Assembly (NCBI RefSeq): GCF_000786105.1
Contig: NZ_JTEV01000012.1
Span: 1-64,000, forward strand
Reading direction: 5' to 3'
From: Bdellovibrio sp. ArHS
GTDB taxonomy: Bacteria; Bdellovibrionota; Bdellovibrionia; Bdellovibrionales; Bdellovibrionaceae
Length of the DNA stretch: 64,000 nt
Below the pieces are notes generated by a model that made no database searches, had not been told where the DNA came from, and saw only the letters and a list, made by a program, of their open reading frames with translations. The position numbers were made by a program, and so were the translations under genes. This document shows positions 51,590 through 61,597 of this stretch, in pieces (within the stretch, counting starts at the first letter, position 1; each line of letters opens with the position of its first letter).

Positions 51590-54500
51590 ATGAAGATCCG
51601 TACCTTTAAAGCTTTAACCGTGGCGATGGCAAGTACCTTTATCGTAGGTATGGCAGCGCCGGCTCCGCAAGCACAGGCTTTCACGATGCCGTGGAAGAAA
51701 GCAGAAGCGGCTCCTCAGAAGGTCCAAACAATTGTGATTGGTGTCGATGGCTTAAGCTACTTCGCATTCAAGGCGGCGCAACGCGAAGGCCTCTTCAAAG
51801 ACTTCTCTCAATCCGGTGCTCATGTGGCGCCCTTTCCCTCAATGACAGACTTGTCTTGGGCAACAATCACCCATACCGCGGATATTTTTGGTGATGCAGG
51901 CCGGATCAAATCAGTGGAAGCCACTTATTTCGATGACGCCACCCAATCGGTTCAAGGTGATCCTCGCGATTATTATCGCCGTCTTTCTTTTCCTAAATAT
52001 TACATGGGCGCTTTTGAATATTTCTTTAATCCTTATGTTGAAGCTTTGATGTATTTCCCCACAGAAGAAGTGCCTAAATTAGAAATCAAAACTGTTGTCG
52101 ACGATCTTATCGCGGCAAAACCGAAACAGTTCCTGACGGGTTATATCGGCGCGATTGATTCCACGGCGCATACGCAAAAGGACCGTCTGTTTCCGGTGAT
52201 GAGAATTCTCGACGCTGAATTAAAGCGTCTTTTAAAAGCCTATAAAGACAAAGGACAAGATGTTGAAGTCGTTTTGGTTTCCGACCATGGAAATATCGGA
52301 CGTTTCAGCGAAGGAAAACCCGAGCAGGAACTTGAAGGTGTTAATATCGGTGATGTTATTAAAAGAGCCGGCCTTAACAATGCCCAACAACTGAAAGATG
52401 CCAAAGACGTGGCTGTTCCTTTGATGGCTTTGGGAACCTGGGCTCCTATCTATCTTAAAGATCGTAAAAACATGCAGACTTTGATCAACGAGTTCCGTAA
52501 AGAGCTTTGGTTCGATCTGGCGGTGACTATCAACCGTAATAACGAAAATGAAACGTTAATGGCCGTGACTTCACAGCAGGGAAGTGCGGTGATTCAATAC
52601 GACAAAAAGAACAAGCTTTACTATTATTATGCCGAAACCGGCAATGTTCTTCGTCTCGCGCAGGAATTTATTTCGACCAAAGCGGCGCCGAAAGCTATTC
52701 AACCCAAAGACCTTGTCAGAGCCTCTGAAAACTCCCTTTACCCTGATGCGATTTATCGTCTGGTGGAATCCGCTTCCGAAAGAAATTTCGACTTCCCGGA
52801 TTTTATTTTGACCTTGAAAGATGGTTACTACATCAACTCTTCTCTGGGGGCGTTTACCAAAATGTATCGCACCCATGGTTCGTTGACCGCTTCCTCCTCT
52901 TACGGGTTGATGGCCTCAAACAAACGTGCCATTCCGGGGCAAATTCGCTCTAAAGATATTCTGCCTTTCCTAGGTATTGAGCCGAAATCTTTGTTCGGTG
53001 AAACGTCTCGTCGTTCGGAATTTTCCGCCCCGCAGGCTCTTGCGGATGTGGTGAAAAATGCCACGCGCGGGATCGAGACTGAGGCGAAGAACCTTTCTCA
53101 GAAACGCATTTTCCAGCATATTTCGCGATTTGTTTCAGACACGCGTCCTTACTTCATGGTTTCAGAAATGAAAAGTTTTATGGATGCCTTTAAGTTTGAT
53201 CCGTTCCAGAAGTCTCCGTCGCAGGCCCTGACTCCGATGAGCTTTGATATCAGTAAGTTTGATGTCACAACCATGATCAGTCCTGAAGATATCGGTGCCG
53301 TCACGGATGCCGTCTTAACGTCAGGATCTGTTGATAATTTGCTGAATGATCCCCGAGTACAAAAAGTGAAAGAAAAAGTCGGCTTGCTTCAGGACTCAAA
53401 AGGAGCAGGGATCGAATGGAAACAAGAAACCAATGCTTCGGGTCTTGAATCCGCAGTGAATCAGTTTAAACAATACATTCTTCCCGCAAAACGCGCGGTC
53501 ATGAAGATGTACCAAATGCCCTATCTTCTTGAAAAATCCATCGTGGTGCAGGAAAAACCCTATATTCCGGAAACACGGGATCTTGGTTTTGCACGCTCTT
53601 GGACGGCTAAAAGAAATGATGTCGTTAAAAGCTTCAAAGCTCTAAATAGCTCAACGGCCAAACAAATGTCGCAAGTTCAAAATCTTTTGAAAGAGGCGAT
53701 CAAAGAGGCCGAACTTGAAGAACGCGTGTATCCAACGGCGTTGTCGAAGATCTATAATGAAAAACTTGAAGACGTGACGCTTGTCTATGTCCCGGGTATT
53801 TATAACAGCATTTTTGACCGGGAAATTTTCAGTTTGGGTTTGAATGCGGTGAGCGACGAAATGGGTGTGCGAGTTATCACTCCCCCTGTGGAAGCGACCT
53901 GCGCCAGCGACTACAACGCAGAGATCATTCTTAAGTATCTGCGTGAGGACTTCAAAGCTCGTCAGGCCCGCGGACATAAAGCGCCCCGCTACTTGATTGT
54001 GGGTTATTCGAAGGGTGCTGTGGATACACTTCATGCCTTTACGAAGGCGGGTTCCTTTGTCTCGACTTATGTAAAAGGTTTTGTGGCGGTGGCTGCACCT
54101 CTGCATGGTTCTAGCATTCTTAACACGACGGATGTTCCGTTCGCCCTCGTTTCGGCATTGTCTGAAAACGACGGTCCTGAAATTTGCAAAACAGAGAAAA
54201 CGGCGTCAAAATCCATCACGCCGACGGCGATGGAAGCTTTCTGGAGAAAGAATGAATCTTCTTTGATCGGCTTGACTCGGTACTTCTCGGTGACGTTTGA
54301 AAGCGATCCGGAAGATTCACATATCTTCATGAAGGCGACAAAAATTCTGGGTCAGTTTGATGAAAGCAACGATGGTGTTGTGACCGTGTCTTCATCAAAA
54401 TTTCCACAGAAACTGATGGCCTTGGATATGGGAACGATCAAAGCCGATCACTTGGCGGGAATCTTGTCCTCGCGCTTTAATCAAAAGGCCTTTATGAAAG

Positions 54501-55582
54501 GTCTGGTGCAATCCATGGCTGAACTGAATGTCGGTAACGATAAGGACAATTTGGTGTGGAATGCGCAAGTGATCTTAGCGGAAGCCAATCGCCATCCCTT
54601 TAAGACCCAAAGTTATGTGCGTCTCGGTAAGGATAATTTGGCTCGCGTGTATTCATTGAAGGCGGAACATATGCTGGATGTTCTTCCATATGGAAACTCG
54701 CATGAGTTGAACCGTCAGCTTATTCCTGCGGTGAATGACCCGGCTTCTTCGTATGAGGTCAAAACGAAGTTGCCAAGCTCGCAGCTTAGTTACGATCCTT
54801 ATGCCGTGTTGGATGTGCAAAAGCTTCCGGATATTATGGCGGTGAAAAAAGTAACGCCGGCGACCCGTTCGAACATGCCAAATGGCATTAATATCGAATA
54901 CCACCATAAGAACATGGTTCACTTCCGCATGGATCATCAGTTCAACTATGAGTCTCGTTCACCAGGTGGACTGGATGATAACAAAGATTTCGGTTATATC
55001 ACAACGGAGTATAATGGTGAGCCTTGGGCTTTGATGAGAAGTGTTAATAACTCTATGCGCATGACTACTTTGGCCTACAGATTTTCGCCAGTGGAGTTTT
55101 CAAAAATGAACCTAAAACTGGCTGTGACGAAAGGTGTAAAGGGCGCAGACCCGGTGAAAGGCAAGACGGGTATTGACGACTCTGCCTTCCAGGTGTGGTT
55201 CACAATCCGCGTGGGTAAAGCAAACGGAGACCGCACATTAGTCGATCCAAAGAATGACAAAGTAGTTCTTTTCGGTTACTACTGGGGTGACGAGGTTTCT
55301 GGCGAAACAAGAAGCGCAGGACAGATTTTTGAAAACTGGTACTCCAACAAAAATATTGTCGTCGCAACATTGCCAGAGGCAAAACAACTTTTGCTGAATA
55401 ACCAAGATATGCTCGGTAAGGCTCAGAACTTCCAGCGCAACTTGGCGGAAGATTTAGCAAAAGCTTTCCCGGGCGTTTCAGTGGATGAGATGGAGATCGC
55501 GGCGATCACAATCCAACACGACTCAAACGACGCGAAAGATTCTTCGGAAGCTTATTTCAAAGGATTGAGCTTCCAACCATAA
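51590..55582 (+). CDS. Alkaline-phosphatase-superfamily and esterase fusion
   Basis: A 1330-residue exported protein with two hydrolase modules. The signal peptide ends near PQAQA. Residues about 45-560 are an alkaline-phosphatase-superfamily (nucleotide pyrophosphatase/phosphodiesterase) domain: first metal Asp in IGVDGLSY, nucleophile Thr86 in PSMTDLSW, Asp and His in IGAIDSTAHTQ, and Asp232-His233 in VSDHGNIG. A helical linker follows. Residues about 730-1040 are an alpha/beta hydrolase with nucleophile Ser807 in VGYSKGAVD. The last 300 residues are beta-rich and unassigned. I use ATG 51590 behind GGAGGG; the frame runs 84 codons further upstream, through the YceI terminator. It could release phosphate and acyl groups from lipids or other polymers. 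Confidence 0.85.
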   Translation: MKIRTFKALTVAMASTFIVGMAAPAPQAQAFTMPWKKAEAAPQKVQTIVIGVDGLSYFAFKAAQREGLFKDFSQSGAHVAPFPSMTDLSWATITHTADIFGDAGRIKSVEATYFDDATQSVQGDPRDYYRRLSFPKYYMGAFEYFFNPYVEALMYFPTEEVPKLEIKTVVDDLIAAKPKQFLTGYIGAIDSTAHTQKDRLFPVMRILDAELKRLLKAYKDKGQDVEVVLVSDHGNIGRFSEGKPEQELEGVNIGDVIKRAGLNNAQQLKDAKDVAVPLMALGTWAPIYLKDRKNMQTLINEFRKELWFDLAVTINRNNENETLMAVTSQQGSAVIQYDKKNKLYYYYAETGNVLRLAQEFISTKAAPKAIQPKDLVRASENSLYPDAIYRLVESASERNFDFPDFILTLKDGYYINSSLGAFTKMYRTHGSLTASSSYGLMASNKRAIPGQIRSKDILPFLGIEPKSLFGETSRRSEFSAPQALADVVKNATRGIETEAKNLSQKRIFQHISRFVSDTRPYFMVSEMKSFMDAFKFDPFQKSPSQALTPMSFDISKFDVTTMISPEDIGAVTDAVLTSGSVDNLLNDPRVQKVKEKVGLLQDSKGAGIEWKQETNASGLESAVNQFKQYILPAKRAVMKMYQMPYLLEKSIVVQEKPYIPETRDLGFARSWTAKRNDVVKSFKALNSSTAKQMSQVQNLLKEAIKEAELEERVYPTALSKIYNEKLEDVTLVYVPGIYNSIFDREIFSLGLNAVSDEMGVRVITPPVEATCASDYNAEIILKYLREDFKARQARGHKAPRYLIVGYSKGAVDTLHAFTKAGSFVSTYVKGFVAVAAPLHGSSILNTTDVPFALVSALSENDGPEICKTEKTASKSITPTAMEAFWRKNESSLIGLTRYFSVTFESDPEDSHIFMKATKILGQFDESNDGVVTVSSSKFPQKLMALDMGTIKADHLAGILSSRFNQKAFMKGLVQSMAELNVGNDKDNLVWNAQVILAEANRHPFKTQSYVRLGKDNLARVYSLKAEHMLDVLPYGNSHELNRQLIPAVNDPASSYEVKTKLPSSQLSYDPYAVLDVQKLPDIMAVKKVTPATRSNMPNGINIEYHHKNMVHFRMDHQFNYESRSPGGLDDNKDFGYITTEYNGEPWALMRSVNNSMRMTTLAYRFSPVEFSKMNLKLAVTKGVKGADPVKGKTGIDDSAFQVWFTIRVGKANGDRTLVDPKNDKVVLFGYYWGDEVSGETRSAGQIFENWYSNKNIVVATLPEAKQLLLNNQDMLGKAQNFQRNLAEDLAKAFPGVSVDEMEIAAITIQHDSNDAKDSSEAYFKGLSFQP

Positions 55583-55591
55583 GGGAAGCTC

Positions 55592-56344
55592 ATGTCGAGT
55601 TTTAGAGAGTGGGTCTTAATTCGTGGCATCGTCAGTGAAGAATTTCACTGGTGGGATTTTCTGCCCGAAATGAAGGCCCGCTTCCCGCAAGATCGTCTTC
55701 ATACGCCGGATATTATCGGTAACGGCAAGTTCTATCACAAAACCACACCGTGGCGAGTGCAGCCAAATATTGAAGGGCTGCGCTCTCAGGTTCCTCAAGA
55801 TAATAAAAAAATTCTTTTCGGATTTTCTTTAGGTGGCATGCTGTCTTTAGAATGGGCACATGCCTATCCGGACGAGGTGAGGGCTGTGGTTCTGGTGAAC
55901 TCAAGTTTGAATAATTCCCCGTTCTATCACCGCATGACCTTGGGTGCATTTATCAATATCGCAAGGCTTGCAACCGTACGAGACCCCGTGGTTAAAGAAG
56001 AGCGTGTTCTAAAAATGACCAGCGTCCTTCCTGAGGAGCGCATCAAAAAGATTGCTCCAATCTGGGGAGAGCGCAGCCAACAGTATCCTCTGCGTCCAGC
56101 AAACTTTTTATCGCAGTTGGCTTTGGCGTCGCAGATTCCGCAACGGCAAAAGCCCGAAGTTCCGGTTCTGGTGTTATCTTCAGAACAAGATCGGGTTGTG
56201 CATCCATCGTGCTCAGAGCGTATTGCCAAAACCTGGGACTTGCCGTTGATCAGACATCCCCATGCGGGACACGATCTGTTTTTGGATGATCCCCACTGGA
56301 TTTTAAATCAGTTAGAAAACTGGCTGGATAAAGAAAAGATTTAA
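55592..56344 (+). CDS. Alpha/beta hydrolase, BioH-like
   Basis: A 250-residue cytoplasmic hydrolase with no signal peptide. The nucleophile elbow is GFSLGGMLSLEWA, the late acid is in VLSSEQDRVVHPS and the triad His in HPHAGHDLFLD. The core looks like pimeloyl-ACP esterase BioH and related esterases. The start is nine bases after the large fusion protein's stop, so the two are probably co-transcribed. The substrate is unknown. Confidence 0.87.
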   Translation: MSSFREWVLIRGIVSEEFHWWDFLPEMKARFPQDRLHTPDIIGNGKFYHKTTPWRVQPNIEGLRSQVPQDNKKILFGFSLGGMLSLEWAHAYPDEVRAVVLVNSSLNNSPFYHRMTLGAFINIARLATVRDPVVKEERVLKMTSVLPEERIKKIAPIWGERSQQYPLRPANFLSQLALASQIPQRQKPEVPVLVLSSEQDRVVHPSCSERIAKTWDLPLIRHPHAGHDLFLDDPHWILNQLENWLDKEKI

Positions 56345-56976
56345 AACTGCAAAAGCCACTGATCAATCGCGGGGGCCAGTTTTTCTGCCACGGTAAACAT
56401 CCATAGTGCCGTGACCGCCCCAGCAAAGATATCCATCGTCCAGTGCGCTCGTAAGATAAGAACAACCAGCACTTCATAGAGGACGATAAAAACAGCCAAC
56501 GCCATAAATAGCGGACCACCTAGCGAAGCCACTTCCAAAGCCCCGAAGACGGCCAGCGCGGTATGCCCGGAAAAGAACAAATCATTAGAAACACCATAGG
56601 TCACAAATAATGACGGGAAGCCTGGATCTTTCCAGATCATGCCTTCAGGCGCCGGCAAAATCGTAATCGCCTGATTGATCTGACGAAGGGCAAACAAAAA
56701 GAACAAACCAAAAAGAGGGCGGATCGAAGGACCGAAAAGAGAAGAGGCAATAAGAAAAAGTCCCAGGGCATCGACGATGAGCGAGCTTGAAATCAACAAG
56801 GCTCGCGCGCCCCAAGGGTGATGTTGTAAAACCTTGTTCAGCCTGTCGGTGATTTGATGAAGGGAATCGTAAATCATCCCCCCTGTTTTTTCACGGCGCT
56901 GGCCTAATAATTTTTGCGTTAGCAACCAAATCGCCACGGCTGAGGCGGCAAGCAGGCTTTTAATAATCAAACTCAT
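56341..56976 (-). CDS. PAP2-family phosphatase/transferase
   Basis: A 211-residue inner-membrane protein of the PAP2 superfamily. The active-site motifs are FFSGHTALAVF (Ser-Gly-His) and LRAHWTMDIFAG (Arg, His, Asp). This spacing, with two His-centred motifs and no N-terminal KxxxxxxRP, is like the PAP2_C branch that includes sphingomyelin-synthase-like enzymes. It has about five hydrophobic helices. It should act on lipid phosphates or transfer a head group on the periplasmic side. I use ATG 56976 behind AAGGATC. It overlaps the convergent hydrolase gene by four bases. Confidence 0.83.
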   Translation of the reverse strand: MSLIIKSLLAASAVAIWLLTQKLLGQRREKTGGMIYDSLHQITDRLNKVLQHHPWGARALLISSSLIVDALGLFLIASSLFGPSIRPLFGLFFLFALRQINQAITILPAPEGMIWKDPGFPSLFVTYGVSNDLFFSGHTALAVFGALEVASLGGPLFMALAVFIVLYEVLVVLILRAHWTMDIFAGAVTALWMFTVAEKLAPAIDQWLLQF

Positions 56977-57193
56977 AGTCGATCCTTCAGTTTTCACCAT
57001 AGCGTATCTGCGATAGTCAGAGAAGCAGAAGTTGTCGATCCCTTAAACGACCCCCGCCAAAATCCGTCTTGATCGGCCCAGAGATGTTTAAAGCTTGCCG
57101 TCTCAGTGTGAGATTTGTTTGCGATATCAAGGTATTAGGGGTTGTCCTTGCGTGGCTTTTAACTTGCACAAGTAAAGGGTGATTGAGGTGGAT

Positions 57194-57805
57194 ATGAAAG
57201 ACTCTAAATTTTTAACGATCACTTTGCTTGCGGTAGTAGCGCTCTCTTTCAGCGCCTGTGCTAAAAAGAATTCAGAGTTTGCAGCCCGCTATCAAAAAAA
57301 CAAAATGGGAGCGACGGTGGTTGACGGTGCAAAAACTCAAGCCGCCGGAGAACAGGCCGCCGCGCAAGGTTTGGAGGCTGATGTTGTGAACGTCACGCGC
57401 CACTGGACTCCAGAAGGGCAGCCTGGCCCCCGTGTTGTGATCTCGACGATTCTTATTAACAATCAAGAAATTCCTGTTACGACCGCGCACTCAGGCACGG
57501 AACAGGTCAACGGTCGCGTGGATGTTGCTGGCTATGTGGTGGCCTTCCATGCCATGTGCGGTAATTCAAGTTGCAATCCGTATTACGCAACAATGGAAGT
57601 CTATAAAAACAACCGCATGGTCATTCAAGAGGGTGTGCGCGTATTCTTTGATAAGCAGACCCCGGCTGATGAAGATCGCTATCAGTGGTTTAAACCCGAA
57701 GAGTCTTTACCTCTTATTGGAAGCGGTGGCGTGAGTGATCCGACAGGAATGGTCGGATATTTCAATACGACTCAAGCCGTGCTGGGCTCAAGCCGCATCA
57801 AGTAG
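57194..57805 (+). CDS. Lipoprotein of unknown function
   Basis: A 203-residue lipoprotein: the signal sequence ends in the lipobox SFSAC, with Cys22 lipidated. A basic linker (AKKNSEFAARYQKN) is followed by a beta-rich domain with a Cys pair in MCGNSSCNPY that may form a disulfide. I cannot name a family. The start is ATG 57194, with GAGGTGG just before it; a GTG five codons earlier is also in frame. It stands alone. Confidence 0.75.
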   Translation: MKDSKFLTITLLAVVALSFSACAKKNSEFAARYQKNKMGATVVDGAKTQAAGEQAAAQGLEADVVNVTRHWTPEGQPGPRVVISTILINNQEIPVTTAHSGTEQVNGRVDVAGYVVAFHAMCGNSSCNPYYATMEVYKNNRMVIQEGVRVFFDKQTPADEDRYQWFKPEESLPLIGSGGVSDPTGMVGYFNTTQAVLGSSRIK

Positions 57806-57821
57806 ACTTCTTTTAGAAAAT

Positions 57822-58121
57822 TTAAACTAAAGACGACGGAGAGTTCTTGCGAGATATCTCCGTTTTTCCTTTTTGAATTTCGTTATTCAAGATCTCTGAC
57901 AGGTGCGTATTTCGGGTTTTTACAATGGCATCGATCTTTAAAAGATAGTCGGCAAGGTGGTAGAAAAGGCGTTCAATTTCAGAGTCCGTTTCAAGCCGCC
58001 CTTCCTCCTCTTTGATCTCTTCGGTCAAGCGGTCGACGATAAAAAGAGCCGCATTCAGCGCCACGCCGATCCGGTGAAGATAATCACGCTCCAGGTAAAG
58101 CTGACGTTCCGACTCGTCCAT
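57822..58121 (-). CDS. Small helical cytoplasmic protein
   Basis: I do not recognise the family. The 99-residue product is highly charged and almost entirely helical (YLERDYLHRIGVALNAALFIVDRL, then DSEIERLFYHLADYLLKIDAI), a likely coiled-coil or small bundle. It has an ideal ribosome site, AGGAGG, before ATG 58121, which makes translation very likely. It is convergent with the lipoprotein gene at 57194. A possible small gene upstream overlaps its start by 38 bases. Confidence 0.72.
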   Translation of the reverse strand: MDESERQLYLERDYLHRIGVALNAALFIVDRLTEEIKEEEGRLETDSEIERLFYHLADYLLKIDAIVKTRNTHLSEILNNEIQKGKTEISRKNSPSSLV

Positions 58122-58278
58122 AAGACCTCCTCTTCCTCTCAGTATCAAAGGCTCTTACGCGGTGGGCAACTTGTAGCTTTGCACGGCTTGTTCTCGCCGC
58201 GTTCAAAAGCTGAATAATTTTCAATGAGGTTTGTGATTTACTCATTCTTAACGGCTGGCCATCCGTGTCTAAAGTCAT
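58084..58278 (-). CDS. Possible small basic protein
   Basis: A 64-residue frame with a basic, helical centre (SLKIIQLLNAARTSRAKLQVAHRVRAF). Its 3' end overlaps the start of the next gene on the same strand, and the Shine-Dalgarno of that gene lies inside it, a normal arrangement for coupled genes. GGTGGG precedes its ATG. No family is recognised. The 256 bases beyond it, to the next plus-strand start at 58535, hold only AT-rich promoter-like sequence. Confidence 0.35.
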   Translation of the reverse strand: MTLDTDGQPLRMSKSQTSLKIIQLLNAARTSRAKLQVAHRVRAFDTERKRRSYGRVGTSALPGA

Positions 58279-58534
58279 TTTGGACCCACCAAATTCCACC
58301 AAATCGAAATAAAAGGGGTTTTATTTTAAGTTTAAGTTAAGAAATGGTGTTGAAACGGGACTGAAGTCGTGGCACCTTACTTGCTCATTAGGGATCCGTG
58401 GCTCCAATTTGGGACCAGTTTGATTCCTTTTTTCAGCCCCGATTATTTGGGAGCCGAAAAAAGAGTGATGTATTTTTTAAATTTAGTTTTTGGATTTTAA
58501 CAAGAACACAAAACCATTAAGGAAAGGGAAACCA

Positions 58535-59512
58535 GTGAAAAAACAAATTTTGATGTCACTGATTTTGGGAACTATGGTTACTGTAGCTGCTCATGCAGAA
58601 GAGCAAGCACAAAACCAAACAGCGAACACTAGCACTGTAAAAGTGACTGATGTTCAAAACAAAGAAGAACAGAAAAAAGATATCGACGAAGAGATCACGA
58701 ATGCTCGTATGCGTTCTGAACTTGGTTCGAAATCTCAATGGTCTTTCAAATCAAGCCTTGGCTACAACGGTGGCTCTCTAAAACAGCCATTCGATTCTAT
58801 CCGTCCTAACTATCGTGCATCTGCTTCTATCGAGTCTTTGACTCAATTGTCTGGTAACGTTGGTGTTAACTACCGTATTTCTAAAGGTGGTAACCTTTCT
58901 TTCGGTACTGGTATCGTTGTCATGGATCCTCTTCACGGTGACATCACGAAGGATTTCCAAGATCCTCGCAATGCAAACCGTAAAGTTCGCCGTTCTCAAG
59001 TATCTACTCCATACCTTGATTACAGCCACGGTTACCGTGCATTCAACATGCAAATGATCTCTAGCGTGACTTACTCTCACTACACTGAAGAAGACGCTAC
59101 TGATTACTACAACCTTTTGGGTAACGTATCAGTCAGCCAAACTGTGCTTGCTGATTTCGGTTCTTCTAACTGGTCTGGTGGTGCTTCTATCTCTATCGAT
59201 AAAGACATCGCTAAAGGTAACATGGACCAAGTTGACGCTCGTTACGACTACGGCGTAGGTTTGTTCCCATTTGCTGAGTACACTTTCAACGACACGTTCT
59301 CTTTCAGAACAGTTTTCGGTTACTTCCAATTTGCTAGATACGAAGACTACACTGAAGCAGGTCTTTACCAGCTTGAACCATACCAATCAGTTGGTGTTGG
59401 TATCTCTGTAACTCGTGATATCTACGTTTATCCAAACGTACAATTCACTCCTAAAGATATGCGCGACGACCGCACAAACGTAGCTGTATCTGCTAACTTG
59501 AACTTGTTCTAA
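58535..59512 (+). CDS. Abundant outer-membrane barrel protein
   Basis: A 325-residue outer-membrane protein. The signal peptide ends at AHA-EE. After a short charged linker (residues about 30-65) come amphipathic beta-strands, ending in Phe (SANLNLF). Its codon use is markedly different from neighbours: it almost always uses GGT, CGT, AAC, TAC and TCT, the pattern of very highly expressed genes. The start is GTG 58535 behind AGGAAAGGG; a longer frame starts at 58490. A strong terminator follows. It is probably a major porin-like or structural outer-membrane protein. Confidence 0.8.
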   Translation: MKKQILMSLILGTMVTVAAHAEEQAQNQTANTSTVKVTDVQNKEEQKKDIDEEITNARMRSELGSKSQWSFKSSLGYNGGSLKQPFDSIRPNYRASASIESLTQLSGNVGVNYRISKGGNLSFGTGIVVMDPLHGDITKDFQDPRNANRKVRRSQVSTPYLDYSHGYRAFNMQMISSVTYSHYTEEDATDYYNLLGNVSVSQTVLADFGSSNWSGGASISIDKDIAKGNMDQVDARYDYGVGLFPFAEYTFNDTFSFRTVFGYFQFARYEDYTEAGLYQLEPYQSVGVGISVTRDIYVYPNVQFTPKDMRDDRTNVAVSANLNLF

Positions 59513-59540
59513 TTAGAACAACTCAATAAGAGCGAAAGAA

Positions 59541-59570
59541 AACCCACGGCCAAAAGCTGTGGGTTTTTTT
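59541..59570 (+). terminator. Rho-independent terminator
   Basis: A 10-bp stem AACCCACGGC / GCTGTGGGTT (one G-T pair) with a CAAAA loop and a run of T, after the outer-membrane gene at 58535-59512. Confidence 0.9.
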
Positions 59571-59693
59571 ATTCGGAAACGATGATAAGTCGCAGCGTGC
59601 GAAGTTTTCACCGATTCCGAAGTATTACCTGGATTTTTTTGTTTGGTAATTTACCGCAGTGGCTGACCGCCACAGTGGCAGCCAGCGAGGGTC

Positions 59694-60260
59694 TTAAAGT
59701 TTTGCGGTCGCTGACATGGGAAGAAGTGGCAGGGGATCGATAGGTCCGCGGTCTTTGCGAATCTCAAAATGCAAATGAACGCCCGTTGCGCGCCCAGTGC
59801 GTCCCATTGCTCCGATAACTTCGCCTTGATGCACTTTTTGCCCTTCAGCCACTAAGATCTTATCGAAATGCGCATAAAGAGTCGCCCAGCCATCACCAGA
59901 CTCAAGCAAAACCATTTTTCCATAGCCACGGAACTCACGGCCAGCATAGATGACAGTTCCGCCCTGGGCTGCCAAAATAGGCGTTCCTTTTGGCGCGGCC
60001 AAATCAATACCTAAATGAGGTCTTTTTTTATTGGGTAAAAAGCCACGAGTCATGCGTGCGCGATCCACAGGCCAATCAAAGGTCAATGCTTGTTGTAGCG
60101 TAGGGCTTTGATCAGAAGCCACGGAACGTGCCTGGGTGGTGTTGCCGGGCTTAAGGTATTCGCGCGAAAGTGGCGTGTGGAAAGTCGTGCAAGAGCCCAA
60201 AGCTCCCGCGAAGAAAATGCATCCTGCAGATTTAACTAGCTGATTCCATCCTGGTGTCAT
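59694..60260 (-). CDS. LytM/M23-family lipoprotein
   Basis: A 188-residue lipoprotein with lipobox ALGSC (Cys24) and a C-terminal M23 peptidase domain that cuts peptide cross-links in peptidoglycan. Both zinc motifs are present: HLGIDLAAPKGTPILA (His-x-x-x-Asp) and HLHFEIRKD (His-x-His), with the further His in YAHFDK. It is therefore probably active rather than a LytM-type activator. There is no LysM domain. I use ATG 60260, which gives a normal lipoprotein signal; a start at 60299 is also possible. It is downstream of glyA on the same strand. Confidence 0.88.
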   Translation of the reverse strand: MTPGWNQLVKSAGCIFFAGALGSCTTFHTPLSREYLKPGNTTQARSVASDQSPTLQQALTFDWPVDRARMTRGFLPNKKRPHLGIDLAAPKGTPILAAQGGTVIYAGREFRGYGKMVLLESGDGWATLYAHFDKILVAEGQKVHQGEVIGAMGRTGRATGVHLHFEIRKDRGPIDPLPLLPMSATAKL

Positions 60261-60349
60261 TCTTCGAGTATACTTAATAACCCCGCGGATCCAAAGCATT
60301 ATTTTGGAATTACCAGATGATAATTCCAAAACGATACAATGTTCTTAGA

Positions 60350-61597
60350 CTAATAAATAGGGAATCGCGTGCACAGTTGCTTCACATCTTCGTGGATTTT
60401 CGCCTTCACAGCGACATCTTCAGGGTTGTTGAGCACTTGCGCAATCCACTTCGCTATTTGCTTCATCTCTGAAGTTCCCATACCCCGGGTGGTCAAGGCT
60501 GGAGTGCCGATGCGCACACCACTGGTGACAAATGGAGAGCGCTTTTCATTTGGCACAGTGTTCTTATTCACCGTGATGCCGGCCTCATCCAAAGAGTTTT
60601 CTGCCACTTTTCCTGTGATTTCACGGTCACTCAAGTCCACGAGAATCAGATGATTGTCCGTACCACCAGTGACTAGCTTGAAACCTTGAGAAAGCAATTC
60701 TTCAGCAAGAGCCTGCGCATTTTGAATGACTTGTTCACTGTATTTTTTGAAGTCCGGTTTCAAAGCTTCACCAAAGGCGACGGCTTTACCGGCGATCACG
60801 TGTTCTAAAGGCCCGCCCTGAATGCCTGGGAAAATGCGCGAGTTCAATATTTTTGCCTTTTCCTCTGAGTTGGTCAGGATCATACCGCCGCGTGGGCCGC
60901 GCAATGTTTTGTGAGTTGTCGTTGTGATGTAATCAGCATAAGGGGCGGGGGACGGATGATGGCCTGTGGCCACAAGACCCGCAAAGTGAGCCATATCAAC
61001 TAAAAGTTGAGCCCCGACTTCGTCGGCAATTTCTTTGAATTTTGCGAAATCCAAAAGGCGCGGATACGCACTATAACCGGCAATAATCAGTTTCGGTTGA
61101 GTTTCTTTCGCCGTAGCACGGATTGTATCATAATTGATGCGGCCCGTTTCTGCGTCTAGTTTGTAGGAAGCCGCTTTAAATAAAAGACCACTGAAGTTAA
61201 CGGGAGAGCCATGGGTTAGATGGCCGCCGTGGGACAGATCCATTCCTAAAATCGTGTCTCCGGCCTTGCAGGCCGCCAGATAGACAGCCATGTTTGCCTG
61301 AGAGCCTGAGTGTGGTTGAACATTCGCAAAACTCACACCGAAAAGTTTTTTTGCCCGTTCAATAGCAAGACTTTCGACAGTGTCGACGTTCACGCAGCCG
61401 CCGTAATAGCGCTTTCCCGGATAACCTTCCGCGTATTTATTTGTCAGAATAGAGCCCTGTGCCTCCATCACGGCGCGCGAAGTGTAGTTTTCGGAAGCAA
61501 TCATCTCAAGGCCGTACTGTTGGCGTTCAGACTCTTTGTTGATCGCCGCTAAAATTTCGGGATCGACTTGGGCTAATGATTGAGATGTCGCGTGCAT
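60350..61597 (-). CDS. glyA: Serine hydroxymethyltransferase
   Basis: A 415-residue PLP enzyme converting serine and tetrahydrofolate to glycine and 5,10-methylene-tetrahydrofolate. The signature [15 protein letters not shown] holds the PLP-binding Lys. Other family segments are [34 protein letters not shown] at the start and the [11 protein letters not shown] motif. An AAGGAGC ribosome site precedes the ATG. It follows rpiB on the minus strand after about 180 bases, so it may have its own promoter as well as read-through. Confidence 0.97.
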   Translation of the reverse strand: MHATSQSLAQVDPEILAAINKESERQQYGLEMIASENYTSRAVMEAQGSILTNKYAEGYPGKRYYGGCVNVDTVESLAIERAKKLFGVSFANVQPHSGSQANMAVYLAACKAGDTILGMDLSHGGHLTHGSPVNFSGLLFKAASYKLDAETGRINYDTIRATAKETQPKLIIAGYSAYPRLLDFAKFKEIADEVGAQLLVDMAHFAGLVATGHHPSPAPYADYITTTTHKTLRGPRGGMILTNSEEKAKILNSRIFPGIQGGPLEHVIAGKAVAFGEALKPDFKKYSEQVIQNAQALAEELLSQGFKLVTGGTDNHLILVDLSDREITGKVAENSLDEAGITVNKNTVPNEKRSPFVTSGVRIGTPALTTRGMGTSEMKQIAKWIAQVLNNPEDVAVKAKIHEDVKQLCTRFPIY

